Below, piece by piece: positions 55,315-63,960 of a stretch of DNA of 64,000 nucleotides; the first letter of the stretch is position 1, and each line of letters begins with the position of its first letter. The notes beneath the pieces are model-generated. The model saw only the letters and a list, made by a program, of their open reading frames with translations, searched no databases and was not told where the DNA came from. The position numbers and the translations under genes were made by a program. Source of the stretch: Prevotellaceae bacterium UBA4332 (lineage in GTDB: Bacteria > Bacteroidota > Bacteroidia > Bacteroidales > Bacteroidaceae); the NCBI GenBank assembly GCA_002394365.1, contig DGTQ01000017.1:264921-328920 (forward strand), given 5' to 3'.

Positions 55315-55860
55315 TGCTCATGAAAGACCCTTTTCGTGATTATAGCCTCAAAAGTTCTGCTTCTGCTTCGTCAAGCATCGCTTTGTAATTGGTTAGTGCG
55401 AAAAGTTAGTCTTGCAAAATTAGTCGTTTCGTTATATTTTTGTCCAAGAAACCTGGCTTTTCCCCAGATGTTCTGGCTCGTTAGTTTCCTCTTTATCTGC
55501 GCAAATTTACGCATTTATATATATGTACGCAATAGTTTCTTGCACTTTTCTTTATTTCTTTAACTCTTTTTTGCGTTAGAGCCTTCACTTTGATTTTCCA
55601 CCTCTAATTTGCTGTGTTTCAGTCACGTGTAAAATCGGTGCACCGATTTTTCTTCGATTTTATCGCTATTTTGTCCTTCCCCGTATGTTAATCGCCTTTA
55701 ACACTTTCCCACCCTTTTCAAACCTGTTGCAAAGAAAATCTGTCCTATTGAAAAATTCCCACCTTTTCATCACGGAAAATCCCGATGAAATCGGAAGAAA
55801 AGAGTTGTCGGAACAGGCTCACCTGCAAATTCCCGTGTCTTACATTTTTTTTCTCGCAAA
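55315..55860. other. Upstream region of the 5882-residue gene
   Basis: A minus-strand -7 box TAATTTTG lies at 55422-55415, with TTGG about 21 bp upstream of it, a fair promoter about 100 bp before the start codon. AAAATCGGTGCACCGATTTT (55631-55650) is a perfect 20-bp palindrome, an operator or terminator candidate. No gene is supported. Confidence 0.45.
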
Positions 55861-56310
55861 GACACTAAGAATAACTCTCTTCGAGAGCATCAGTCTGTAG
55901 CTTCATCCATTCGCCCCGAAAGCATAGCTTTCAGCTAATGTCAAACCTACATCCCTACTGTTTGCACCAGTTATTCTTAGTTACGCCAAGAGCCAAGGCG
56001 CAGTCTGCGACTGCTACGCTAAGCCCTGCGGGATACGCAAATAATGTTTGTATCATCAAATTTGATTTCTCCCCTCTTGGGGGAGTTGGAGGGAGTCTTT
56101 GCGTAAGCTTCGAAGAAGCGTCCTTGCTCTTTCTTGCGCTCCGTAGGTGCTCAGGCGAGCAGAGCTCGGAGGTCGTAGAGATGATGAGCAGACGATAGTC
56201 GGCGAGGGTTTGAGATATTCGCTTTGGGCAAACTCGCTTGCCCAAAAGAGAATAATCGATAAAGTCTCAAAGGGTGCAACCCTCATCATCTCGGCTTGGC
56301 GAGAAAAAAA
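55845..56310. repeat. Structured intergenic element, copy 2 (about 466 bp)
   Basis: Closed by TTTTTTTTCTCGC (55845-55857) pairing with GCGAGAAAAAAA (56299-56310). Inside: perfect 13-bp inverted repeat ACTAAGAATAACT / AGTTATTCTTAGT (55864-55876, 55969-55981), hairpins CTCTC-TTC-GAGAG, GAAAGC-ATA-GCTTTC and GCAGTC-TGC-GACTGC, and an 11-bp long-range helix GAGATGATGAG/CTCATCATCTC (56178-56188, 56282-56292). A GC-rich palindrome (56071-56095) is nested in it. Compared with copy 1, several helices differ in sequence but still pair. Confidence 0.75.
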
Positions 56311-56522
56311 ATATAAGACACAGGAATTTACTGGTGACCTAAAATACATCTACAATGTGTATTTCGCGAATTTGACAGTTTGTCAGGCAATTTGCCGTTT
56401 TGCTTTACAAAGTGTCAAAATAAAAAGTGCAGGAAGAAAATGAAATCTGGAAAGAAGAGAATTTTGCGAGTGGTGTTTTGGGATAATTTTTAGGTGTTTT
56501 AGAAGAGGATAAAAAGGCTCAA

Positions 56523-56606
56523 TCTGCAGAACCATTGGTTCTACATGCGGAAGCATTGGTTCTATATTGCTAGACCATTGGTTCTGCCTGCAGAAGTAAT
56601 GGTTTT
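56523..56606. repeat. Four-copy array of a palindromic core at 21-22-bp spacing
   Basis: ACCATTGGTTCT-like cores with CATTGG at 56533, 56554 and 56576 and TAATGG at 56597; spacings are 21, 22 and 21 bp. The core AACCATTGGTT is palindromic. It lies between the GH105 gene terminator and the structured element. Confidence 0.75.
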
Positions 56607-56757
56607 ATCGCAGGTTTTAGGGGGTTTTTTGAGAGGTTTTAGCATTCACAATAAGGCATCTCGTTTATAATCAGCGCATTACGAAATTTCGCGAGTTTTG
56701 CGAATTTCAAGCCTGCTTGGCTCTTGCTGACTAATTTCGCAAGGAGAAGGCAGTTGG

Positions 56758-56808
56758 AAAAATCACTTTGTAAGGGAAAAGCGCCTTTTTCCTTACAAAG
56801 TGATTTTT
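56758..56808 (-). terminator. Terminator of the GH105 gene
   Basis: A 23-bp stem (56758-56780 with 56786-56808, one G-U in RNA), loop GCGCC, with an A/T-rich end on each side. On the minus strand it is about 80 nt after the GH105 stop codon. Confidence 0.75.
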
Positions 56809-56835
56809 GACAACATTATCGATTTAGCGAAGTTA

Positions 56836-56896
56836 CGATATATCGAAAAGCCGATATATCGAAAGAGTTAAGTAAAGCCAATAGGCTTTACTTAAC
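56836..56896. repeat. Palindrome pair and hairpin overlapping the GH105 stop
   Basis: CGATATATCG occurs twice (56836-56845, 56852-56861), and GTTAAGTAAAGCC-AATA-GGCTTTACTTAAC (56867-56896) is a perfect 13-bp hairpin that includes the GH105 stop codon. Confidence 0.55.
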
Positions 56897-58627
56897 TTCT
56901 GCTGTGCGAGTTGTGATAGCTGTACTGCCTCCTGTTGCTACGCAATGATAGAAACCTGGCTTCTTTGCTATGAGAGTAGCACCTACCTCATCTGTGAGAG
57001 CCTTGAACTTGCCCTTGAGGAGAGCCTTCTGATTCTTGGCATAGAACCACTGGTAGTGGGGCTGAACGTCTTCATTACCCATAGCATTGGTGGAGAGCTG
57101 GTCGCCAACCTTGTAAGAAGGAAGGAGGTCGCGAGAAAGGAGGATATCCTTATCTTGCTGATACATGCGCTCGTATTCTGTTGCTGCAAGGATGAAGCCG
57201 CCAAGCACCTTGCCCTCTGTATAGGTGTTACGCTGAGGAACGTCAGGACCAAGGAGGTAATACTCCTTTGAGCCATCACGCTTGTCCTTGGCACCAAGAC
57301 CAGCAGAAGCACAATTGTGGATAAGCTGAACAGTGCCGTCAGGCTGTTGCATCATAAACTCGTTGACAGCACCTCTGTAAGCTGCTTTTGCTACAGACTC
57401 ATAACGATTCTTGTCAAGCAAGCCGAGACGAATACCTTTTATATATGCAGCTGTGAAGATAGAGGTGCATGAAGACTCGAGGTAGTTACGAGTGGCAGGA
57501 TAGGTCTTGCCCTTATACTGAGTAGCTACAAAAGAGTCGGTTTCATCGAGCAATTGGTACCAGCAACCAGTCTTGGCATCCTGACGTGCTGCAAGTCCTG
57601 CTGCAAGCTCGTTGAGGTAGTAGCGAAGGGTGCTGTAGTTCTGGGTGTTCTGCAAGCCTGCTATCTGCATCTGCTCAAGAATATCGTCGAGGGCGAGGAA
57701 ATACCATCCACACGCCCTACCCCAGTAAGCTGCCGAATGGAAGACGATGGTCTGCTCGCCATTAGGCAAGGTCTGCTGACCTATGCCAGCCCAATCCTTA
57801 GAGGCATCATTGTCTGGGTCTGCAGTGAAGGCATGCCAGAGGAGCTTCTTGTCATTATCCCAAAGGTATTTCCAGGAAATAGTGAACTGACGAGTGAGGA
57901 GATCCCAGTCTTTCTCGGCAGAGCCAGTAACATAGCCTGCCTTCTGGTAGTTTATCATCTGAGCAAGGAGAGCTGCTCCCATATAGAGCCCGTCACACCA
58001 CATCTGGTCAACGTAGCTGCCCTTGTGCCACCAGCCACCAGCAGCTCCGACGAGGGTGGTATCCTGAATGACATAGGTCTTGTTGAGGTCGCGAAAGGCT
58101 CTGCCTATGTTGCCGATAGCCCATTCTGCATTGGAAACAGTCTGAGCATCCGCGTACTTCTTATATGCTCCCTGAGCAAGGTCACGCAAAGGGAAGTACA
58201 TCTTGGCAGCATTCATGTCATCCTGACTCTTGCCTACTGAAGGTGCATGGTCATAGCAACTGTTGGCATAACTCTCGACAGAGTAGAACCAAGGACGAGA
58301 CCAAGACTGCTTGTTGTAGTAGGCTGCTGCTTCGATGATAGCCTTGGCCACAAGACCAGGGACATAGTCGAAAGCGCTGGCTCCGAGGCTGCTCTTAATC
58401 TGATTGCCCTTGGCATCGAAGGCATTAAAGCCTCGAGCCTTGGCATTAGCACGGAAGTCGCTGATGCGTGAGTCGATAACCCACTGAGAATAGCGAACGC
58501 CATCGTTATATTTTACTGCCTTCCAGTCTGCAGGCACGATGGTGGTGTCTTCTGCCTTGACACTAATAGTGCAGAGAGAGAAAACGAGTAATAATAGCGA
58601 TGAAATCGATAAAAATGGAGTCTTCAT
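56888..58627 (-). CDS. GH105-family unsaturated rhamnogalacturonyl hydrolase
   Basis: A 579-residue secreted hydrolase with signal peptide (MKTPFLSISSLLLLVFSLCT). The (alpha/alpha)6-barrel spans about 40-470. YVDQMWCDGLYMGAALLAQ contains the Asp expected to be catalytic in YteR-like enzymes, and WGRACGWYFLALDDIL is the family's second landmark, with ACG in place of the usual GNG. The enzyme removes the unsaturated uronic residue left by pectate or rhamnogalacturonan lyases. The last 90 residues look like an Ig-type domain (HYQWFYAKNQ, GFYHCVATG). It has a consensus promoter and its own terminator, so it is a single-gene unit. It would act on products like those made by the pectinase at 24991. 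Confidence 0.87.
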   Translation of the reverse strand: MKTPFLSISSLLLLVFSLCTISVKAEDTTIVPADWKAVKYNDGVRYSQWVIDSRISDFRANAKARGFNAFDAKGNQIKSSLGASAFDYVPGLVAKAIIEAAAYYNKQSWSRPWFYSVESYANSCYDHAPSVGKSQDDMNAAKMYFPLRDLAQGAYKKYADAQTVSNAEWAIGNIGRAFRDLNKTYVIQDTTLVGAAGGWWHKGSYVDQMWCDGLYMGAALLAQMINYQKAGYVTGSAEKDWDLLTRQFTISWKYLWDNDKKLLWHAFTADPDNDASKDWAGIGQQTLPNGEQTIVFHSAAYWGRACGWYFLALDDILEQMQIAGLQNTQNYSTLRYYLNELAAGLAARQDAKTGCWYQLLDETDSFVATQYKGKTYPATRNYLESSCTSIFTAAYIKGIRLGLLDKNRYESVAKAAYRGAVNEFMMQQPDGTVQLIHNCASAGLGAKDKRDGSKEYYLLGPDVPQRNTYTEGKVLGGFILAATEYERMYQQDKDILLSRDLLPSYKVGDQLSTNAMGNEDVQPHYQWFYAKNQKALLKGKFKALTDEVGATLIAKKPGFYHCVATGGSTAITTRTAEVK

Positions 58628-58661
58628 TTGATATTGTTTTTAATTAGTAGAGACGATAGTA

Positions 58662-58735
58662 ATTATAGGGAGTATAGGAACTATAGGGGCTATAGGAACT
58701 ATAGGAACTATAGATACTATAGTAACTATAGGGAG
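58662..58735. repeat. 9-bp tandem repeat in the GH105 leader
   Basis: Imperfect 9-bp units such as GGAACTATA and GGGGCTATA recur about eight times. The same kind of 9-bp unit (ATAGGGACT) is found inside the dsbD coding region near 62870-62900. Confidence 0.7.
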
Positions 58736-58763
58736 ATATAGCTATAAAACAGCTTTCTGGGGA

Positions 58764-58794
58764 CAAAGATACAGTTTTTTTTTGAAACAACAAA
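58764..58794 (-). promoter_or_regulatory. Promoter of the GH105 gene
   Basis: On the minus strand TTTG (58794-58791), 19 bp, TATCTTTG (58771-58764), an excellent match. The transcript would have a leader of about 130 nt that includes the 9-bp repeats. Confidence 0.8.
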
Positions 58795-58802
58795 ATTTTC
58801 TA

Positions 58803-61034
58803 CTAAAACATGAGGCGAAGGGAGACACGAATACCACTCTTGCGAGAGTTGGGAATATGGCGATAGGTGAAACGATGGATGTACTCCACGTTAAGGATGT
58901 CGAAAATATTGTGCAAGCCTATAACTCCCTCTATGTAAGGGCGGTCCTTGTCCATGAGCTTGTTGGGATTATCCTTCCAGGGAGAGGTGGCGAGAGAAGG
59001 CACATTTTTGCTGGTGAGGTAGCCCCAAAGCATACGGACTGCGAAGTATTCATTTATGCGAGCTCGCTTGAGAACAGGGATAGAGCCAACAAAATTGCCA
59101 TTTGTCTCCCATGACATTATGAGCTGAGAATAGCGGTCGTTGATAAACTCGGTGGAACTGATGAGCGAGAACGACTCGTCATCAATGATGTAAGACATAT
59201 TGGCTGTTGGGGTAAGGAGTAAAGGATAGGGCACCTTGCTCCACATAGCACCAGCCTTGAACGAAACCTTGCCAAAGCCCCACATGCCAAGAAACCAACG
59301 CTTGTAAAGTTTGAACTCCGTGAGGTGGTAATTGTATTCGCCACCAAGCAATCCGCTAATACCCCATTTATGAGTTACACCTATGCTCGGAGCATCGCTA
59401 TTGACTGGTATCTGGGTGTTGGCAATGTGATAATAGGAGCGAGAGGGACTAAACGTAACCTCAAACTGCGCCTCGCTTGTTTGCAGACTTCCAAAGTTGT
59501 GCCTGCCTGCTGCCTTGTCCCTCTCAAAGCTCATGCCAAAGCTATAGGCAAGCCCGAACTTCTCATCTCGCTGGAATGCGATGCGCTGTTGCTGGTAGTA
59601 CATACTATTATAATCAGAGCCCCAGCGGAAGGAACGGAAGATGTCATCATGGTCACGCTTGTTGGAGCGTTCACCGATGGTGCAGATGTCTCGTCTTGAC
59701 TCAATGATGATATTGCGATGAGGATATTCGTCAGCCTGATACTTCTTCTCATTGAAAGAATAGGTTAACCTGCCGAGATAGTGCATACGCCGGCTCTTGA
59801 AGCCATAGGCGACATAGCCGTCGAAGAACAGATGACGATTAAGACGAGCCGTAGTGCTGCCTCCGAAACGCAATCGAAGTCCATCAATATCATTAAAGGA
59901 TACAAGAGAACGTGTAGGAGCTATGACAAACTTAGGAGGATTTGCCGTCTCAATATAGTTGTTGACAAGAGCGCGAGTTACAGCCATGGGAATACGCATA
60001 GCAGGAACCTCGCTGATATAGCCGATAATCTTGTTGATACGCACCTTGGCACCAGTGACAGCATAGGGGTCACGAGGTATCAGGGCACGATTTATAGTGT
60101 CAGGCTTGAGAGAGTCGGCTGGTATATCCTTAGAATACTGTGCCCAGAAATTGTAATCCTTAAACTCTGCTTTGGGGTCATAACGCAGAGCACTCCTGCC
60201 ACGAAGCAGATTATTATCGATGGAATCGAGAGAAAAGGCAGAATAACGTTGTGTCTTGATATAACAAAGTTTTCCCCAGTTACCCCAAGGACGCAGTTCC
60301 GCCATAACATCATTACGTGTCATTGTCCAGTCGCCGTCTGGGGTATCGTCAAACTCCTGAGTGATATAGAGATTTTCCAACGACTTCAGATGACGCTTAT
60401 GGGGCAACATCATACGTATATACTTAATGTGGGGAACAGAGTCAACAAGGAAGATAATATCTCCAGAAAGGGCGAATTCATCGGGGTCTTTACCCTTATA
60501 GGCATAGTGGTACACCCTAACAGAATCTAATGTAGAAGAATACAGCAATTCATAGGCATAATGTTCAAGAGCCTTCTTGCCGACAGGCGAATAAAGAGTG
60601 TGGCGGTCCAGACGGAAACTGCTTTCGAAGATATTGACATCACTATACTTCTCTCCGATAAGCACCAGAAGAATATCGCTCGTATCGAATATGTTGTTAA
60701 GTCCGTCTCGTCTGATTCCTGTGACTACAGCCAGCTCCCTCTTAGGAGTATTTCGCCAATAGTTTTGCTCGACACGCTCGTCGGTCATGAGAGGCACAGA
60801 GAACTTGTTGTTGAGGTCGTTTTTCTCTATAAAATCGCGAATCCATCGGTGCTTTCGCATGTATTTCTGATCAATATTAAGGGGGTCAACGTCATTCAGA
60901 CTGATATTACGGCTCTCATACTTAGTGAAACTGTAATAGGGGTACTGATGATAGTCGAAACCACGCACATGAGCAATAAGAGTGTCGATAGTTCTCCCTT
61001 CGGAGAGGCTTTCTGCCTCTTCGTGGGCTGTCAC
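58803..61034 (-). CDS. DUF5686-like outer-membrane protein with unclear start codon
   Basis: A 743-residue protein from the first standard start, a GTG at 61034 (VTAHEEAESLSEG as read). Its plan (FDYHQYPYYSFTKYESRNI, IFDTSDILLVLIGEKYSDV, then a long beta-barrel-like C-terminus ending in GIRVSLRLMF) fits the DUF5686 family of outer-membrane proteins. The frame stays open upstream to 61130 and encodes a convincing signal peptide, QYITFLLLLLPFCRVTA, but no ATG, GTG or TTG exists there. The upstream part of the frame is made of 7-bp tandem repeats. The usual N-terminal carboxypeptidase-like domain is absent. Either a non-standard start is used or the gene is damaged or phase-variable. Confidence 0.75.
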   Translation of the reverse strand: MTAHEEAESLSEGRTIDTLIAHVRGFDYHQYPYYSFTKYESRNISLNDVDPLNIDQKYMRKHRWIRDFIEKNDLNNKFSVPLMTDERVEQNYWRNTPKRELAVVTGIRRDGLNNIFDTSDILLVLIGEKYSDVNIFESSFRLDRHTLYSPVGKKALEHYAYELLYSSTLDSVRVYHYAYKGKDPDEFALSGDIIFLVDSVPHIKYIRMMLPHKRHLKSLENLYITQEFDDTPDGDWTMTRNDVMAELRPWGNWGKLCYIKTQRYSAFSLDSIDNNLLRGRSALRYDPKAEFKDYNFWAQYSKDIPADSLKPDTINRALIPRDPYAVTGAKVRINKIIGYISEVPAMRIPMAVTRALVNNYIETANPPKFVIAPTRSLVSFNDIDGLRLRFGGSTTARLNRHLFFDGYVAYGFKSRRMHYLGRLTYSFNEKKYQADEYPHRNIIIESRRDICTIGERSNKRDHDDIFRSFRWGSDYNSMYYQQQRIAFQRDEKFGLAYSFGMSFERDKAAGRHNFGSLQTSEAQFEVTFSPSRSYYHIANTQIPVNSDAPSIGVTHKWGISGLLGGEYNYHLTEFKLYKRWFLGMWGFGKVSFKAGAMWSKVPYPLLLTPTANMSYIIDDESFSLISSTEFINDRYSQLIMSWETNGNFVGSIPVLKRARINEYFAVRMLWGYLTSKNVPSLATSPWKDNPNKLMDKDRPYIEGVIGLHNIFDILNVEYIHRFTYRHIPNSRKSGIRVSLRLMF

Positions 61035-61072
61035 CCTGCAGAAAGGCAGGAGAAGCAGAAGGAACGTTATGT

Positions 61073-61121
61073 ATTGAAAATTGAAAATTGAAAATTGAAG
61101 ATTGAAGATTGAAGATTGAAA
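61073..61121. repeat. Seven 7-bp tandem units at the 5' end of the DUF5686 gene
   Basis: Units ATTGAAA (three), ATTGAAG (three), ATTGAAA (one), then ATTAG. The unit length is not a multiple of three, so gain or loss of one unit would shift the upstream frame. Confidence 0.85.
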
Positions 61122-61161
61122 ATTAGTCGTTTAGGGGGTTAGTCGTTTGGTCGTTTAGGGG

Positions 61162-61238
61162 GTAAACTGTAAACTGTAAACCGTAAACCGTAAACTGTAA
61201 ACTGTAAACCGTAAACTGTAAACTGTAAACCGTAAACT
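61162..61238. repeat. Eleven 7-bp tandem units at the dsbD stop
   Basis: Units GTAAACT and GTAAACC, eleven in all (77 bp). The last unit overlaps the stop codon of dsbD (61237-61239). Confidence 0.88.
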
Positions 61239-63291
61239 ACATTTGTTTGTATTTTGCCAAGCCGAGCTTGAGAAAACGCATGTATTTATCTACATCCTCG
61301 TCATAACCATAAGACTGGGCAAGAGGCTTGCCGTCAGGGGTAAGAAGTACATAAAACGGTTGGGAGATGCTACCAAACTTATAACTCTCGAGATAACTCC
61401 ACATATCACCAACACTACGGAGAGTGCGCTCTTTTCCATTCACCACCACTCGCTGGGGCTCAGGAAGAGGAGTGCGATCGTCAACATGGAGCATGATGAC
61501 AAGATAATCCTTGTTTATCATTGCATTGACGCTCGATTCGCCCCAAACAGCAGACTCCATCTTGCGACAATTAACACAGCCATAGCCAGTGAAATCGAGC
61601 AAAACAGGTTTGCCTGTCATAGCAGCTGCCTCCATACCTTCTTCATAATCAGTATAATGCACAGGAAGAGAATAAACCTCATCTGTGACACCAGAGGAAG
61701 TCTTTATCGTCCTGCTATCCTCTGGAGGGGCAAAGGCAGAGACAAGAGTGCAAGGTGCTCCCCACAAACCTGGAACAAGATAAATAGCGAAAACCAGCGA
61801 TGAAACCGCAATAATTCGTCTTGTCCATCCTGTCTTACGAATATGGAACCACTCCGTATGATAAACAGCAAGGAGAAGGAAAATAATAATCCAAAGGACA
61901 AAGAACAACCAACGAGGAAGTATGCCCCAGCCATAAGCCATATCAGCTACACTGAGGAACTTGAGCGAAAAGGCAAGTTCGATGAAACCGAGTGTTTTCT
62001 TCACGTGGTCCATCCAATAGCCTGAGCGAGGCAAGCGCTTCAACACCATTGGGAACACAGCAAACAAAGCGAAAGGCAGGGCTATGGCAAGGGAGAAGCC
62101 AAACATGCCGATAGCAGGGGCAAGGATGCTACCCTGGACTGCTATCTCCACAAGCAAGTAACCAAGGACTGGCACTGTGCAGGAGAAACTCACGACAACA
62201 AGGGTAAGAGCCATGAAAGCCATGCCGAGGAAACCACTACGGGCATAGGATTTACTATCTAATTTGTTTGCCCATGATGATGGCAAACGTATCTCGAAGA
62301 AGCCAAGGAAGGAGAGTCCGAATGCCACAAGAAGTAAGAAGCACAGGACATTGAACACAGCATTGGTGGAGAGAGCATTCATGGCATTGACACCAAAGAT
62401 AAGTGTCATCATTATGCCCAAGCCCATAAAGAGGACTATGATACTTGCTCCATACCACATGGCATCATGTACGCCTGGATGTTTGGAGCAACGCACTATG
62501 AAATTCTTAATACGGGCAGAAAGAGAAATTTCATCGGTTTCATCGGCAAAAGAGGAGTAAAAAGGAACTCCAACCCCCTCTCGCTCCCCCAGAGGTGGAG
62601 AACTCAGCTCCTCCCCTGTGGGGGGGAACTGGTGGGAGGTCTCAGCCCTCTTGATAAAGAAAGAAACAGTAAGAGGGATGATAGGCCATACGCAAGGGGT
62701 AAGGATAGTCAAAAGACCACCTAAGAAGCATATAAGGAATACCTCGAAAAGACTGCGTTGCAGAGGTACTGGTGACTCACTGAGTTGTTTAAGTTCCTCT
62801 ACAATAGGTGTCCAAAGTGGAGAGTTCGCACGTTCGAAGATGGAGAAAACGGTAGCGGTAGGAGTTCTAGGGACTATAGTATCTATAGGGACTATAGGAG
62901 ATTCGGCAAGAGCCTTCTCTTCCCCCTTGGGGGAATTGGAGGGGGCTGTGGCTTTATACTCAAACTCCACAGAGGCTGGGGCAAGGCATTGCACATCATT
63001 ACAACCGTAATACTCAAGATAGCCTGAGAAGGAATAATCGGAAGAGGTGATAATGATGCGCTGTTCATAGACATTGGGGCTCTTCTCCCTAAGACCTCCC
63101 TTGAGAGAAATACCCTTCTGCTCCTCCAATACAAAATCAGTATTGAGATGATAGCCATCCTCCACTGTACCCCGAAAGACAAGAGACAATTCCTTATCAT
63201 TCACACGAGAAAGGTCTGTAGTGAACGATATCTGTGCCCTCATAACAAACAGGGAGGTTAACAGGAAGATTATGGTTATTATTCGTCTCAA
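61237..63291 (-). CDS. dsbD: DsbD-type thiol:disulfide transporter with repeat-derived linkers
   Basis: A 684-residue membrane protein that moves reducing power from the cytoplasm to periplasmic thioredoxins. A signal peptide is followed by the DsbD alpha-like domain (about 20-115) with the Cys pair C97/C102 in GCNDVQC, a membrane domain (about 180-500), and a C-terminal thioredoxin domain with CVNC near residues 571-575 (FTGYGCVNCRKMESAVW). The two linkers are unusual: PSNSPKGEEK with a tripeptide-like IVPIDTIVPRT (about 116-145) and FPPTGEELSSPPLGEREG before the cytoplasmic loop; both match non-coding repeats of this region. It diverges from the TlpA-like gene, with which it probably works. 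Confidence 0.9.
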   Translation of the reverse strand: MRRIITIIFLLTSLFVMRAQISFTTDLSRVNDKELSLVFRGTVEDGYHLNTDFVLEEQKGISLKGGLREKSPNVYEQRIIITSSDYSFSGYLEYYGCNDVQCLAPASVEFEYKATAPSNSPKGEEKALAESPIVPIDTIVPRTPTATVFSIFERANSPLWTPIVEELKQLSESPVPLQRSLFEVFLICFLGGLLTILTPCVWPIIPLTVSFFIKRAETSHQFPPTGEELSSPPLGEREGVGVPFYSSFADETDEISLSARIKNFIVRCSKHPGVHDAMWYGASIIVLFMGLGIMMTLIFGVNAMNALSTNAVFNVLCFLLLVAFGLSFLGFFEIRLPSSWANKLDSKSYARSGFLGMAFMALTLVVVSFSCTVPVLGYLLVEIAVQGSILAPAIGMFGFSLAIALPFALFAVFPMVLKRLPRSGYWMDHVKKTLGFIELAFSLKFLSVADMAYGWGILPRWLFFVLWIIIFLLLAVYHTEWFHIRKTGWTRRIIAVSSLVFAIYLVPGLWGAPCTLVSAFAPPEDSRTIKTSSGVTDEVYSLPVHYTDYEEGMEAAAMTGKPVLLDFTGYGCVNCRKMESAVWGESSVNAMINKDYLVIMLHVDDRTPLPEPQRVVVNGKERTLRSVGDMWSYLESYKFGSISQPFYVLLTPDGKPLAQSYGYDEDVDKYMRFLKLGLAKYKQM

Positions 63292-63307
63292 TTATATGAA
63301 TTTTCTG

Positions 63308-63315
63308 CAAAAGTA
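63308..63315 (-). promoter_or_regulatory. -7 box of dsbD
   Basis: TACTTTTG on the minus strand, about 17-24 bp before the dsbD start; no clear -33 element. Confidence 0.4.
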
Positions 63316-63338
63316 ATATTTTATTTTGGAAAAATTGT

Positions 63339-63346
63339 TATCTTTG
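63339..63346 (+). promoter_or_regulatory. -7 box of the TlpA-like gene
   Basis: TATCTTTG on the plus strand, about 45 bp before the start at 63391. A TTTTG at 63324-63328 is too close (10 bp) to be a normal -33 element. Confidence 0.5.
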
Positions 63347-63390
63347 TAGCGAAATTATAATTTTGCTCATTCGAAAAGATAGAAAAATTG

Positions 63391-63891
63391 ATGAGAAACA
63401 TCTTTATCGTTATAGGAATAGCAGTGCTAATGAGCACGGGAGTGGTCCTTACCACTGCCTCAATACATGAGGATGCGCCTGCTGTGGCTCCAGATTTCAC
63501 CCTGCCTGACACAGAGGGACAGGACTTTACACTGTCAAGTCTGAGAGGTCAATACGTGGTGCTGGATTTCTGGGGTACATGGTGCAAGATTTGTCTTAAA
63601 GGCATGCCTAAACTAAAGGAGGCGCAGGAGAAATATAAGGGAAAGTTCACCATAGTAGGTGTGGATTGTGGTGACAAGACAGTGAAATGGAAGCACTGGG
63701 TGGACTCCTTGAAAGACGATATGCCTTGGAAACACGTGATAATGGGCAGACGACTGGAGGTGCAACGCGAATACAATATAAAAGGCTATCCCACGAAGAT
63801 GCTTATAGACCCAGAGGGCAAAGTGGTGAAGAGTTTTGTGGGAGAGGACCCAAGATTCTATTTGTTGCTGGAAGAAACGTTTGGAAATTGA
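63391..63891 (+). CDS. TlpA/ResA-like periplasmic thioredoxin
   Basis: A 166-residue thioredoxin-fold protein from ATG 63391. The N-terminal hydrophobic segment (NIFIVIGIAVLMSTGVVL) is an uncleaved anchor or signal. The active site is WCKIC (C65 and C68) in DFWGTWCKICLKGMP, with cis-Pro in KGYPTKML near residue 135 and APDFTLPDTEGQDFTL as the typical AhpC/TlpA entry. It should reduce periplasmic or extracellular disulfides with electrons from DsbD, encoded divergently 100 bp away. The stop codon lies in a 7-bp repeat. Confidence 0.88.
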   Translation: MRNIFIVIGIAVLMSTGVVLTTASIHEDAPAVAPDFTLPDTEGQDFTLSSLRGQYVVLDFWGTWCKICLKGMPKLKEAQEKYKGKFTIVGVDCGDKTVKWKHWVDSLKDDMPWKHVIMGRRLEVQREYNIKGYPTKMLIDPEGKVVKSFVGEDPRFYLLLEETFGN

Positions 63892-63918
63892 ATATTGAAG
63901 ATTGAATATTGAAAATTG
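63887..63918. repeat. 7-bp tandem units over the tlpA stop
   Basis: ATTGAAT, ATTGAAG, ATTGAAT, ATTGAAA, ATTG; the first unit contains the TGA stop of the TlpA-like gene. Similar units recur at 63960-63987. Confidence 0.8.
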
Positions 63919-63960
63919 TTCCGAGTTCTGCTCGCCTAAGCACATACTGGAGCGCAAGAA
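63917..63960. repeat. Fragment of the structured element, inverted relative to copy 2
   Basis: TTCTGCTCGCCTAAGCACAT and GGAGCGCAAGAA match the reverse complement of 56131-56170 with few changes. A second start of the same module (AAGTTCTGCT) begins at 63991 and runs off the window. Confidence 0.6.

Noticed and set aside
56523..56606. Possible CRISPR or integron attC array
   Set aside because: Only four short units at 21-22 bp with no spacers or recombinase nearby.
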